From positions 21,819,819 to 21,883,818 of the forward strand of contig NC_061868.1 in the NCBI RefSeq assembly GCF_907164915.1: 64,000 nucleotides of DNA. The letters run 5' to 3'. The notes under the pieces were generated by a model. That model saw only the letters and a program-made list of their open reading frames with translations. It ran no database searches and was not told the DNA's origin. The stretch is from Impatiens glandulifera. Lineage: Eukaryota > Streptophyta > Magnoliopsida > Ericales > Balsaminaceae. Made by a program: the position numbers and the translations under genes. Below, piece after piece: positions 1-12,629 of the stretch; the stretch's first letter is position 1, and each line of letters begins with the position of its first letter.

Positions 1-270
1 AATCTTTTCTTTCCTATTCTAGCCAAACCTTAAGAAAATAAAAACAATAAATACTCTAAAATATTCTACATCAAACAATCTCAAATCAACCTTGGAAACA
101 GAAATATTCATTTCCCAAAAGGCGTGTCTAATTCGGATAAACTAGACAGCCTACAAAGCACATTTCCCAAACAGATTATTCTCTTGAAAATGCATCAAGT
201 ATTTATGACTATACATGAACGGTCTGATTTTTCAAAATATTCTCATTAAATGCCCATCAACCGCCTGCAC

Positions 271-277
271 TATATAA
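271..277 (+). promoter_or_regulatory. TATA box upstream of the first extra ORF
   Basis: A TATATAA motif lies 111 bases before the ATG at 382. It is followed by a pyrimidine-rich leader (CTTTCTCTCTCTATAG), as is common in plant 5' leaders. The same arrangement precedes the second extra ORF at 1682. This suggests that the ORF had its own promoter instead of being read only from the LTR. The call rests on motif and position only. Confidence 0.45.
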
Positions 278-381
278 AGACATCATCCTTCCTCAAACAA
301 ATCACACTTCAGAAATATCTTTCTCTCTCTATAGTTTGAATCTTCAACTTCATCTCTCCAACTTTAAATTTGTTCTTCAAA

Positions 382-1136
382 ATGAATGTTGAACTTCGAA
401 ACACCATCATTGTCGATTTTGATGATGTTCTGAACTCCAGATTTGAAGGAGTTCTTGTTCAACCTCTATTCATATCTGGTTTGCAAAGATTTCTTGAAGG
501 ATCGGACACCATCCTCTAAGAGGATGTGTACGAGTTCTTCAACAACGAATACGTAAGGGACAATGGCAGCATCGACACCATCATTGACGGTTCATTACAT
601 CGGCTCACTGAGGAGTCATTCGCCAACTTCTTCGACCTACCATCCGAAGACTTTTCGGATTTTCCAACCCCCACTTTCCAGCAAAAGATGAGTACTCATG
701 CATCTTCTTCGGCTCCATTTATCCGGTTGAAGATCACGGTCTGAAAGATGATCTCGCCCCTCATTTCCAATTTCTTTAAGATTTGGTCCAGCGGTCCATT
801 TTGGGCCGAATGGAAAATCAAAACTATTCTCGGGAGGTGTTCGACCTCATGATTTCAATAATCAGACTCTCGCCCATAAACTGGGCCTCTTACATTTTCA
901 ATAACCTGAAGAAGCTCGTTAAAGCTCTAAGAGGAAGAATCGTCTTTGCTCCTCAAATAAGCCGATACATGCGTGCTAACTTTTCCAACCTTGGACCAGA
1001 AGTCCCGATAGGACCGGCCAACACTCTAACCGACCACATGATTGAAAGATGGATCGGAAGAATCGAGAACCGGACCGGAAACACCGTGGAAGAATGGACC
1101 GAGAGAATGAGAGAAGGAGACTACTATGATTTCTAA
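382..1136 (+). pseudogene. Broken copy 1 of the copia-associated extra ORF (3' of pol)
   Basis: From the ATG at 382 the frame runs to a TAA at about 517, continues in the same frame as an open stretch at 526-744, and resumes in another frame at 783-1136. It is therefore disrupted by at least one stop and one frameshift. The first part contains FANFFDLPSEDFSDFPT, which closely matches FAHFFNLPSEGLSEFPT in the minus-strand copy at 44936-45202. The second part carries INWASYIFNNL and then FAPQISRYMRANFSNLGPE, the same two motifs in the same order as in the other three copies in this window. I do not know the biochemical function. The fold may belong to the plant 'putative plant transposon protein' group, but that is inference. 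No pol is visible upstream because the window starts here. Confidence 0.7.
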
Positions 1137-1565
1137 ATTTTTATTGTTTCCGGTTATTTCAGTCATTTTGTTGTACGACCGAGTAACCATCTATGTCATC
1201 ATTCCTCCGGTTTAATTTATAAAATCTTCATTTTTCGTTCTTCCGGCTTACTACCCAACTTCATTTCCGGTTTGACAAAATTTCAAACTCAATATCATCT
1301 CTCCGGTTTACCTAAACTTCGGTTAAACTTTAAAATCTTCTTGTTAAACAAAACTTTCGGTTAGAGCAATCAAATTCAAACATTAAACATTCGGCTAAAC
1401 TTCAAATTAAACCGCCAACAGTTTACCGCCCCTAGATTACCGCCCATATTAACCTCCATTATTTACCGCCAAAAGTTACTACAGTAACTTTTGGAGGGAA
1501 ATTTAGCGCCAAAACCAAGAATGAAGCGATTGTTCGATTCCTTAACCGTCAAGTAACCGTCCACC

Positions 1566-1573
1566 TATATAAA
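1566..1573 (+). promoter_or_regulatory. TATA box upstream of the second extra ORF
   Basis: TATATAAA lies 116 bases before the ATG at 1682 and is followed by a CT-rich leader (CTTTCTCTCTCT). The stretch before it is rich in TTACCGCC-type motifs (1420-1560). Spacing and leader resemble those at 271-381, supporting a promoter module that travels with this ORF. Confidence 0.5.
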
Positions 1574-1681
1574 TCAGAAAGCACTCATTATTCAACCATA
1601 CTTTCTCTCTCTAAAATTCTTCAAAGTTCTGTGCATCCATTTCTCTCAAGATCTTCATCTTCTTCCTCAAGCCAGATCATC

Positions 1682-4600
1682 ATGGGATTAGATAACGCAC
1701 TTTTCAACTACATCCTGCAGGTTGATTTCAAGGATATCGAGGAACACGGAACGAACGAGTACAAAGTTGTGATCCAATCTTTGAAGGAATCTGGGCTGGA
1801 GACGTATTTATATGGTATGTTCGTCCTCCACCAGGAAGAAGTCGAGGAGTTCTTCAGCACGGCGATCCTGACAAAAAGAACCATTTCTGCCACCGTGTGC
1901 GGCACGGCTTTTGACATCACCGAAGAAGTATTCTCTGAAGCTCTCGGTTTGCCTAACACCGGGAGAGATTTCCGAACAAGTATGCCGGAAGCCGAATTCG
2001 AAGCAATCCGAATGGTACTCTCGAAAGATGCAGCGGATCTTGTGACTCACTCTAGTCGGAAGCTCAAGCTAAAACCGGAATTCAAATGACTGATGGATAT
2101 CATTTCCAAATCCCTTCAAGGAAAAGGAGGCAATTTTGACAACATGACCCGTCTCAAGTTGGAGATGATGATGGGTATTGTCCGCGGTGACAAGATTGAC
2201 TGGGGAAGTGTTCTCTTCGAGCAACTCTGCGAGGTAGTTGTTAAAACAAACGGTCGGGTGCAAGCCTATGCCATACCGATCGAGAAGATTATGCGTTTTC
2301 TGCAAGTTGGAATCAGCGAAGGTACACCTCTCTCCAACTCAAAAATAATGAACGCTGAAAATGTGAGTACCAGGACTGTTAAACCGGCCAAGCCGAGAGC
2401 TCTGAGGGCCAAAGTCTCAAAGGAAGTTGAACCGGCTGCTCCAGTTGATGAAGGTTCCAAAGAAGCCGAACTGAAAGGTAAGGCCAAACAAGCTGAGGCC
2501 CCACAGAAAAAGGGAAGAGTAAAAAGCGTGGCCAAGAAAACCGGTCAAAAACCAGCAAACCAATCTCAAGATTCATAGAGAACTCTATCTTCAGGACAAT
2601 CTCCTCGGTTATTCGCTGCTCCACCCCACACCTATAAGAATTGACGTTCCGGTTCAGGTTTCCTCTACCTCTCTTCCGAGTAAAGGGACGGATCCAGCCG
2701 GACCGGTTCCATCTTCAAGGCAAACCGAATCTTCGGGGAGCCAAGTTGTTCTATCCAAACTGAAGAAGAAACTGACTAAAGAGGTTAATACTCATTCTAA
2801 ACACTCTAAGTCCCCCTCCAAAAATGTTAATGTTGTGATAGAGGATATCGGGCTGAGAACCTCGGAAGCAATAGAGAACGTGGTTCAGGACGTCAATCGT
2901 GCTAATGAAGACGATGCGACGAGTACTCTTAAGGAATCTGATCAGGTCGGAGCAACCGATCAGACCATAATCAACCCGGCCGAAGAAACGGCCAACACTG
3001 AAACTTTTATTCCTCCGGTGTGAAAGGGTAACGATGAAGAAAGACAGCTATCTAGTTCGGTTGGGGAAAAATCTAACCCAACCGAATCCAACCCAAAATC
3101 AGCCCAAGAGGGGTCATCCAATCAATCCATCACACTTGAAGGTCCAACTCAGGTTTCGAAAGGTAAACAAGTTTTGATCGAAGATCCTCCGGTGCAAGGA
3201 GGAAATGAGTCGCAACGAAATTCAACCGGTCCTATTCAACCTAAAATCATACAGGACTTTGAGGATCCGATTTCGGAAGAAGAAGAAGAAGTCATGTTTC
3301 AACAACTTGTCGGTGATATGCATTAGGAAGCCGAAGGAATAGTCAGCCCCTTTCATTTTTGGTGCAGAATCAGAAGTGAAACCAAGCTATCTCACATGCT
3401 TCCCGATCTCACAAGAAACAAATATTGGTCGGAGCTATTACAGTTAGAGCATGAAGCCTTCGATCTTGCAGGCACCGATATTATCCCAGCGGCCTTGGTT
3501 AGATCGGATCTGGTCAATGAATATTCTAAGTTGAAAGCAGTAACCGCAGCCTTGATTGAGGCGAGTGAAAAAGAGCCGAACCAGATGGAAGTAAAGATGA
3601 TTGGACGGTTCAAGAAAGTGCGACAAGACATCATCAGCAACATCAAACGGCTAAAGGCAGAATGGAAAGAAAAATTCCAAGATCATATTCTGCATCCCGA
3701 AGAATTTCAAAGTAAACCGATTTTTGAAATCGGTGAAACTTCCAAACTGATAGGGGACCGACTAGAGGGATCTCAGCCGCAAGAAAATGAGAACGGAGAC
3801 AACCGGCCTAAATTTCCAAGTAAGTCCTCTTCTCATGCTAACCGAAAGGAACTCTTCTCAACCGGTCAAGAGCGGGGTGTGTCAGTTCATTCCCACCCAG
3901 CTAATCAGAGACAAGGAATCGAACGTATTAAGGGTATTATTACTAATACTGTCACCACCTCCATCAATGAATATCACACGGTCACGGAATCCAGAATCTC
4001 CTCCCTCCAAGCTGAACTGATTGAGACGGTTAAAACGTTAGTTCAAACGTCAGTTGAAAGGTCAGTTGAAACGGCAACCGCCCCGCTCCATGAAATGATG
4101 CAAATTATGGCAGCTCAGATTAAGGAGCTGACTAAACGGAAAGCGACAAGCAATCAAGATCAGATCCGAATGGATGCTGAAGCAGCTCTTCGAATCCAAG
4201 CCAAAGAAGAAAATCAGGAGCGCTTGAGAAAAGAGACAGAAGCCAAGGACTTCGAGTTAGCCAAGGAACTCGATGAGGAAGAGCATGCCAAATAACCAGA
4301 AACCGTACCGATTCCAGTCCAGCACTAAATGGTAACAAGTCGTAAGGGCAAAAGAAAGCAAATCTCGAACTTGTTAAAACAGGTCGAACAAATTGGTCTC
4401 CAAGGCGCACAACCGGTTGGTCAATCCGAAGAACCTCTCGATGAAGAAGAAGAGGAAGATACTAAACATTTACAGACAAGGAAGAAGAAAGCCGCTACAT
4501 CCTCATCCTCTGTATCCACAAGTCAGGGACCATTAACCATTCCCCAACCTCGATCATCTAGACCAGCAGGTGGCCTCTTTCGATTCAACCAACGTCCTCC

Positions 4601-4718
4601 CGGAAGAACAAGTCTCTTAGATGGCTGGTGCATGGATGCGGACAGAAGAGAAAGAGAATGGAAAGAGCAGGAGGCAAAGCGGAAAGACAACGAAAAGGGA
4701 GGACCATCCGACCCCTAG
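1682..4718 (+). pseudogene. Broken copy 2 of the copia-associated extra ORF, nearly full length
   Basis: Starting at the ATG at 1682, one frame encodes an N-terminal domain (YGMFVLHQEEVEEFFSTAIL, then FSEALGLPNTGRDFRT). An in-frame TGA at 2087-2089 interrupts it, after which the same frame continues to 2578 with KIDWGSVLFEQL and YAIPIEKIMRFLQVG. A frame change near 2580 leads into a Lys/Glu-rich region open at 2835-3023, 3396-4295 and 4329-4718, with in-frame stops near 3021, 3327 and 4293. The segment at 3396-4295 is highly charged and looks like a long coiled coil. Undamaged, the protein would be about 1,000 residues: a globular N-terminal half, a low-complexity linker, a coiled coil and a basic tail. 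It sits directly before the polypurine tract and 3' LTR, so its position is 3' of pol. Function is unknown; a structural or envelope-position role is only a guess. Confidence 0.7.
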
Positions 4719-4880
4719 TTCATTTTACTTTATCATTAACGCTTATGAACCTATCAACTTTAATTGTCATTTACTTTATCCCGGTCTATGAACTTAGATC
4801 TTTTTGAAAAATCTTAAGAAACTTCAATTATCAATTGCATTTTTGAAAAGTAACTTGTTTTAAAATTTTCTTTGAAAAGT

Positions 4881-4897
4881 ATCAAAAAGGGAGAAAT
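4881..4897 (+). other. Polypurine tract of plus-strand copia element
   Basis: The purine-rich run AAAAAGGGAGAAAT ends immediately before TGATAGAA, the proposed start of the LTR. The same motif in reverse complement borders the LTRs at 56343, 58095 and about 61566. A second copy of the tract at about 5078 comes from an ~87-bp tandem duplication, so more than one priming point is possible. Confidence 0.65.
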
Positions 4898-6303
4898 TGA
4901 TAGAAATTTTTTTCAAAAACTGGCCAAAATTAAGTTCTCTTAAAATCGGCCACACATTACAAGTTTTGAATATTTATTCTAAATAATCAAAAATAGAGAA
5001 ATTGTAAAAAAATTAAGTAGATTAATTTTAAAACCGGCCACACACTACAATTTTTGAATATTTATTCTAAATAATCAAAAAGGGAGAAATTATTAGAAAA
5101 ATTAAGTAAGTTAATTTTAAATCGGCCAGATAACATAATTAATCTCAATTTCCATGTGCAGGTACAGATCAAAGCCGCATCAGACCGGCTGAAGCACATA
5201 CCGCAGTAATCCGACTCCAAATGATCAAGTCATGATCAAGAGGAACCGGCTTTAATATTCTAACCGAACCAGTCAGCAATAACCTTCCAATCCAGTCGGC
5301 TCATATTTACGAAAAGATCAACGGGAAACTTTGAAAAATGATGAAACCGAGAAGATGACGTAACATGACGAAATAGAGATTTCTCAGAAATATACAAGAA
5401 GATAAGATCCGGATCAGAAGCATGCCATAAAATCAATGATGATCTGATTATCCAAGATCCGAAGCAAAATCTGAATCAGGCGGCCGGAGCGTGCATGTTT
5501 TCCATGTGTCCAAAATGCAAGCCGCTCACGTCATCAGAACCTGACCGGTGCACGCATGTTTGCCAAGTGTTAAAAAAATTAAACGTGCACGCAACATCTC
5601 TGAACCGACGTGGCTTCAGATGACCAATCCAACGGAGAGAGAAAAAGATGACCATTAGGATATCCTTCACTGTAAAAGGAATACGAAGGGTCTTCATTAA
5701 ACGCGGTTCTTAATCTTATAAGAGAAAGAATTGAACATTCAACAGTAAAAGGAAATCTCACGCGCGACTCTAAATAGTAGTTGAAATTCTTGAAAGCGTT
5801 GTTGTTATATTGAGTTATTGTATTACATCAGAGTGAGTGGTGTAACCAACGAGTAGTGATTAAGGCTCGTTCGGCATTATGTGAGTGTAGTAACATTCAA
5901 GTTAGTGAAAATCCTTCTCATCATCTGAGAAGAAGGGGTGACGTAGGAGAGTTTGCTCTGAACATCCATCAAAAATCTTGTCTTGTGTTATTTTCTTTAT
6001 TTCCGGCTTACTCACTCTAAATCGATCTATCACTTACTCCAAACCGAACCGGTCCATTTCTCCTTTCTAACTGACTCCTCATAAACCTCATTCAAATCAA
6101 ACGTTGTGTGTTGCTTCAAGCTGAAATAGACATTTCCGCCCTTGAACCCGGTTCAAGAGTCTGTGACAACTTGTGCAGGGTTAAGAAATGGTTTTAGTCT
6201 CTAACCGGACTATCATCAACTAGTGTGTGTATTGTGTTGTTGTAAGCGTTCACCCTTAAGAAACCGGAACCCCAGTCCTCCAAGGGCGATCCCGATCCTA
6301 ACA
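4898..6303 (+). repeat. Copia LTR (3' LTR), CCGGTT-rich family
   Basis: The LTR begins TGATAGAA just after the polypurine tract and ends GATCCTAACA at 6303. That end is the reverse complement of the TGTTAGGATC edge of the minus-strand LTRs at 55058, 56502 and 59784. It holds a TATA-like TCTTATAAGAG at 5714-5724 and, at about 5910-5990, the conserved stem-loop module (CTTCTCATC...GAGAAGAAGG, then GTGACGTAGGAG). It is rich in AACCGG and CCGGTT. An ~87-bp unit at the start is repeated (about 4900-5130). The 5' LTR lies outside the window, so no age can be estimated from here. Confidence 0.75.
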
Positions 6304-6411
6304 AAGTACTTCCCATTTATACTATAATACATTATCTTTCAAGATAAATTCACACCCACATACATTATTGTAAACCCCCATGATCTATGTCACGTTTCAT
6401 AGCTTAGCACG

Positions 6412-8948
6412 TATCAAGAGACACATGGCAATATTGAGGGATTACCACGAAGAGGCTCGAGGTTCGATGCGTTTTAATATTAGTTTGCGTGCAAGACATC
6501 TTTTAAAATGAAATATTTAGTTTTTTTTTAAATTAAAATACTTGGAATAGTAAGAAAATTAATTCTATAAAAATAATTAACCCTTTGTTTAAATTTTAAA
6601 TAATCTGGGAGGCTAAGTAACAATTTAACCTGAACCCGATTTAAATTAATTAAACATAATCAATTTAAAGCATATATATTTGAAAATTAGAGTCGCCAAG
6701 AGATTTTATGCAAATCAATAAAATGATACGTGTACAAACGTATTTATACTAAAGTTTCTGAAAAATGTAGTTCGTTGTATGTTTACGCTCGGGAAAATGT
6801 TTTCACGCTATGTCCTCCACGCCCGTCTAAGGACGGTTTTCGAAAATTATTCTAAAATAAACAATGTTTGACTTTTATAAATCCAATTATAATATTCATT
6901 ACCTTTAATTAGTAGTTTAGGGATCCTAATTAAGGATGAACTTTAAATAATTGTACAAAATTATTTAAAAGGGGTGTGTACCTATTGCGCTGGTGTTCAA
7001 ATTTAACAAACCTGAATATATCGGAAGAAAATTATAGAATTTAACAATAAATTTCAAACGGGGCATTATCCAAAACATTGGTTTAGGAAATATCCCGAAA
7101 ATATAAAAATATTATTTTCTGACCTTTCAGGATTACTTGAAAATGGGTTCAGGTTCCAAAATTACAAAACTAATTTTGGATTTAGAAAAGTGGAACCAAA
7201 AAGGCCATAGGACTAGAGCCCTATGGATTGGGTTCGTTTTGTCCGATCTAGGCTCGGTCGGGTTCATTCAAGACTAGTGTGGTCTGGACCATGGCTCGGT
7301 CGCAAACTCGGGTTTATCAGTCGAATACCGGGGAGGCTCGGTCCCGTGTCAAGTCTATCAGTCTAGGTGCTCGGTCCTAGGGTTGGGTAACTATCGGTCC
7401 TAGGTCTAAGGTTATGTTTACCAGTCTAAGGCTAAGTGAGGGTTCGGTCATAGGGTTATGTTTATTAGTCCTATTCCATGGTCCTAGGGTTCGAAAACTC
7501 GGTCCTAGCCCTCGGTTATAGGGGTTAGAAAACTCGGTCTTAGTCCTCGGTCCTAGTTGAAGAACATCGGTCCTGGTCCTCGGTCTTAACTAAAGAACAT
7601 CGGTCCTGGGATCCTCGGTCTTAGGTTTTGACTTGTGGTTCGTTTTCTCGGTCCTAATTTCAAACTCAGGGTTCGTTTTCTCGTTCCTAAGCTAAAACCT
7701 TAGGACCTAGTGTTCTTATTTCCTAGCGTCCTACGTTCCGTTGGGCGGTCAACAGCTTGACTAACGGGGTTAGTCAATCCCGTTAGTTGATCTAGTGTGG
7801 GCGGTTGCGTGTTAAATCCGTTGTAGCGGGGGTCTGGCGCATTATGGGTTGTTGTATTAGATCTGGGCACTCAACTGATGGTCTAGATATCTATTGCAAA
7901 GATTCAACAAAATTTTATTTATATTTAAAAGTTAATTAAAAATCGATTTTTAAACCCTTTTAAATCCATTTGTTCACCAAATATTTCACAAAAAAATATT
8001 TTTGAAATCACAATAACAATTATGATAATATTTTATTTTATTTTTGATATTTTTGGTAATTTTATGGTATTTTATTTAATTGCCTTAAGTCATAACTTAA
8101 ACATAATTCATGATTAAATAACAATTAAATATTTTTAACCTCTTCTTTGGTCTAATTTGGGTAAAGTAAATACAACATTTTATCCTCAAATAATTTTTTG
8201 GAATTTTGAAAATTTTCCTTAATTAGGGCGTCGTGATGAGGAAGACGATCGGAGCCAAAAATGGCATCTTTTTGATGGCGTCCTAGCATTTCGTTTTGTC
8301 GCCGTGGTGTTTGAGAGGTCCGTTAGCATTTCAGTTAACAGTTATTTCCTAATCGGCTACGATATGGATGCGCGTCTCCTCGGCTAGGATGGGCTACGCG
8401 GAAGCGCCTTGAGCGTTGGATGATAATATAATGCTAATCCAGCGCGCGTGGTTGTTGTTGCAATTCTTTCCTCTATTTTCGGCTACACCCGATTACAGAT
8501 TTATTTTAATATTAAAATTTTAAGGGTTTATTTAAAATTTATCGGCTACACCCGATCACTCTTTTGGCATTAATTTTGATCTTTTCAAATACACAAAATA
8601 TTAAAATAAACATGGAAACTATTTTATCAATTTATTTATTTATTTTTTAATGATTTAAATAAATAATTCTTTTAGATGAAATGGATACAATAATTTATCA
8701 AAATTATTTATTTATTTTTAAATTATTTTGAGACATTATGGGTATAACATTTATCCCAAATAATTTTATTTATTATTTTGGCCTTAACCTTTAATTAATT
8801 TGATTAATTAGTACACAATAATTAATCATAATAAATTATTTTAAATAGGTTTTTGATAATGTGGTTAATTATTTTTATATTATTTATTTAAAAATAATTT
8901 AAAATAATTATTTTAATATTATAAATTGAAGTGTAAATTTTTAGTGTT
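6412..8948 (+). repeat. Left arm of a ~2.5 kb inverted repeat pair
   Basis: Several blocks match the reverse complement of 12630-15290. These include CATAGCTTAGCACGT with GGCTCGAGGTTCGATG (6410-6470), GTGGAACCAAAAAGG (7190-7205), the many CTCGGTCCTAGG-type short repeats (7250-7690), and the AT-rich end at 8740-8948 with TGTAAATTTTTAGTG. No coding region is visible. The arms probably come from two copies of one diverged LTR-type or other non-coding element inserted in opposite directions. The middle parts (about 7700-8220 against 13400-14460) do not match each other. Confidence 0.6.
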
Positions 8949-8958
8949 TATATTTATA

Positions 8959-8999
<41 letters not shown>

Positions 9000-9091
9000 A
9001 AAATAATTAAATTTCCTATCTTAATTTTTTTTAATATAATTTATCAATTTATTAATAAAAATAATTTATCTTTTCATTTATTTCCAATATA

Positions 9092-9145
<54 letters not shown>

Positions 9146-11651
9146 CTAATTAAAAAATCTCTTTACTAATTTATTTAATAATATATATAATAATTATATA
9201 TTTATTTATTTATTTTTATATATAAATATTTTTATGTATAATATAATATATATAAATAATAAGAAGAGACAATATTTATATAAAATTAACTATAGTTATT
9301 TTTTTCATAACATTTTTTTTATCGATAATATAAATATATTGTCCTTCATCATTAATTTTATATAAACATTTTCTTTTCTCTTTTTTCATTGTATTGTATG
9401 TATAGATAAATATAAACTTAACCTATAAGATATCATGTTAAATTTAAAATATAAAGTTTTATTAGTTTAGTTACTTAAATTGTTATATTTGTTTTTGTTA
9501 GATTGCAATTTCAAAATAAATTTATAGTATTTTAAATTTTATTTTTAATAGTTTCAAGTTTATGAACGTGGGCCACGATCCGACCCTATTATCCATTGTG
9601 TCTCACATATATATCAGAAATAACCATATCTCATTTCGACAATCCGACTACTTTAAATTTAAGTATTATTATTATTATATATATATATAGATAAGTGTAT
9701 AATAGTTTTTCTATATTGTTCACCTATAAATTTTAAATATTATCAAATCATTTCAAATATTAAGTATTTAAAATTTAATTAATTTTGTTTTGTTAATTTA
9801 ATTTTTTTTATTTCTTGATATTTAATTCATTATGTGCAGAGAATTCAATGTCCAATGTCCAATATCCAATATCCATATCTTAATTTTCAAATTTAAAACT
9901 GCGGACCTATAACTTAAGAAAATAATGAATCAAATATAATCATTTGAAACATAGAATATTACATAGGTAAAAACAAATACCAAAAAAATAAGTTATATAA
10001 AATCATAATAGATCCTAAACTCCCGAATTGGATTCACAATCAATTAACTCTCCGCGATTACTCTCCTCTTTCACACTTTTGATTACTCTCCTCTTTCACA
10101 CTTTTCTTTTATGTATGATTTAATGAAACTTTGATATCTATTTATAGAAAAAAGAAAGTTAGAGAAGAAAGCCTAATTAACTACATATTCTTCTTTATAA
10201 CTTTGTCTTCATGTTTTTATATATGTTTGTCTTCCAACTCCTCTCCCTCTTTATATACTTTAATCACGATAGTTTCTCGTATGAGTTCGAATACAAAAGG
10301 ACGTCATTTTGAGCTTTTTATCTAACGAAACACAAAAGGACCCATTTTATACATAAATCAGTTCTAATTTGATTATGCGTTTAAATCAGCTTAAATTATT
10401 AAATCAAATAAATTATAAAAAAAATGACAATAATAAAGAGATATTTAATCTTGGATAGAAGTTGACGAATAATAAAATTAAATAAAATTAACACGAAATT
10501 CACGGAAAATTCGGATTATTAAGAAAATTTTGATCCAAATATAAATGTTAAGTTATTTAATTAACATTTAATGGTTTGAAAATTAGTTAACTAATTGAAT
10601 GAATTTAATGTTATTAATTATCATTGTAACCTTAATGAATTGATTGCTATCAATTTATTAAATGTGTGTTTTCCAAATAAAAAGTTAATCAAAATCACCA
10701 TTGGATCAATAATTAATGAATGATTTTATATTTTTATGATAGTTTATATTATCAACAATATATATTTTTACTATTTAATATAATACACACAATCTTACAC
10801 CATATCATCTCACTCCATCTCTTTCTAGAATTCCAAGAAATAATTCTCACATACATTTTCTATTTTCTTTTAAACTCAGTGATAAAGATTTAAGTATTTT
10901 TCAAGTTCGTTGGGTAATGATTTTAGTGTTGAATCACTACTAGATTTGTTGTAATTTATGATACAGACATCTGCAATAAGTTCCAACACAAGAGGAGATG
11001 GTGAAATTGTTTTAAGAGAAATGTGCCTAACACATGCCTCGAATCAACCATCAAATCAGTGATTTCGTTATTCGTATATATTTTATTTATTTGTAACATT
11101 GTATTTTTATATACTTCTTTAATTTAAAGACAATAAAATTAACAATCTTAAAACAGTTATGTGTGCTAAGCTATTTAGTAGTTTGTACTATCAAAAATCT
11201 TTGTCTTGATGTTTCATAAATACGAGCTCCGATGTTGCAATAGAGATGATGGCTTATTACGATAAATTGAAAATTTTCATCTTAAATAATAGAAGAATGA
11301 ACTAATAAAGATAAGAATTTATTGTTTAATTTTATTAATTATTAACAACATTTTGTGTATTGTAAAAGATTCAATTATAAGCTAAAATATAAATATTTAT
11401 GTTATATATATATATATATATATATTCTTATGAAAAATATGTATATTAATTATACAAAATATATAAGTCATTCTCTATTTTTATTAGAGACGTGGTTGAA
11501 TATTAAGAAAGAACTAAAAAGAAAAAACTGAAAAAATAGTTTTTAATATTATAAAAATGAATGTTGATTAATAATAAATGATTATGGGTATAATTTATTA
11601 AGCATTTTTAAATTAATTAAACGTTAATAATTAATAAAAATATAGTATACT

Positions 11652-11684
<33 letters not shown>

Positions 11685-12629
11685 ATAATATATATAATAT
11701 ATATATATATATATAGTTTTATATATTTATTTATTTTAATTAAGATAATAATTTTTCATTTTTTTTTTTTGACAGAATTAAGTAAAAAAAAGAGAAGAAT
11801 AAGTTTTTCTGAAAAGAAAACAAAAGGTCGTAAACAATGGTTTAAAAATGAAAGTGTGCGTTGGTGCAGTGCTTCGAAGTTTGAACGCAAGGGTGTAAGG
11901 CGAAAGTCAAGTCCCCTGTTAGAAACTTACTTTACCCAACGATTTCTTTTGTAGAAATCTGATGTGTTAAAATGACTTTGGTAATTGATGTTGGAACCAT
12001 TATAATTTCTTATGTAAAAATTATGAGATGAATGGAGTAGACTCGTTAAAATGACTATAATCATTTATAGTAAAATTATTTCAATTTTTTCAGTAAAAAT
12101 TATGAGATGAATGAATGTCTTTAATAGTTTTTATTTAGATATTTAATTTGTCAAAATTATTTTAATCATTGATGTTAGTATCATTCTAATTTATTGTGTG
12201 GAAATTAACAAATGAATTGGGGTACTTAACGATTTCTTATGTAAAAAATTAATTTGCTAAAATAACTTTGTCATTTATATTTAGAAGGATTTTAATTTCT
12301 TTTATATAACTTGTATGATTAAACATTAGATGACATAAAATGAATGTCACTTGTGTTAGAACTCATTATATTAATGCGTTCAAAGAGACGACTATGTGAG
12401 TCAATTTGTCTTTGCATAAATTATTTTGGTAAAAACAATTCATCTAGATTTGCTTAGAATATTTTCGCTTTACGTGGATTATCGCACAAAGCATAGTAAT
12501 ATAAATGTTTGGATTAGTACTGAAGTCCATTTTTAGTTATATATTATTTGATTGTATTGATAAATGATTGTTATATAACATGCACATTAGTTGATAATAT
12601 GATAATTCGTGTTAATTCATAATAAGTAT
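8949..12629. other. AT-rich spacer between inverted arms, no gene seen
   Basis: This stretch is extremely AT-rich, with TA microsatellites at 8965-8997, 9094-9143, about 11404-11425 and 11650-11716. A 25-bp unit (GATTACTCTCCTCTTTCACA plus CTTTT) is duplicated exactly at 10056-10105. The short open frames at 10131 and 11769 have no recognisable domain and low-complexity composition; I see no gene. Confidence 0.6.

Noticed and set aside
1708..2624. Minus-strand open frames opposite the extra ORF
   Set aside because: They are shadows of the plus-strand ORF, which has matching copies elsewhere in the window.
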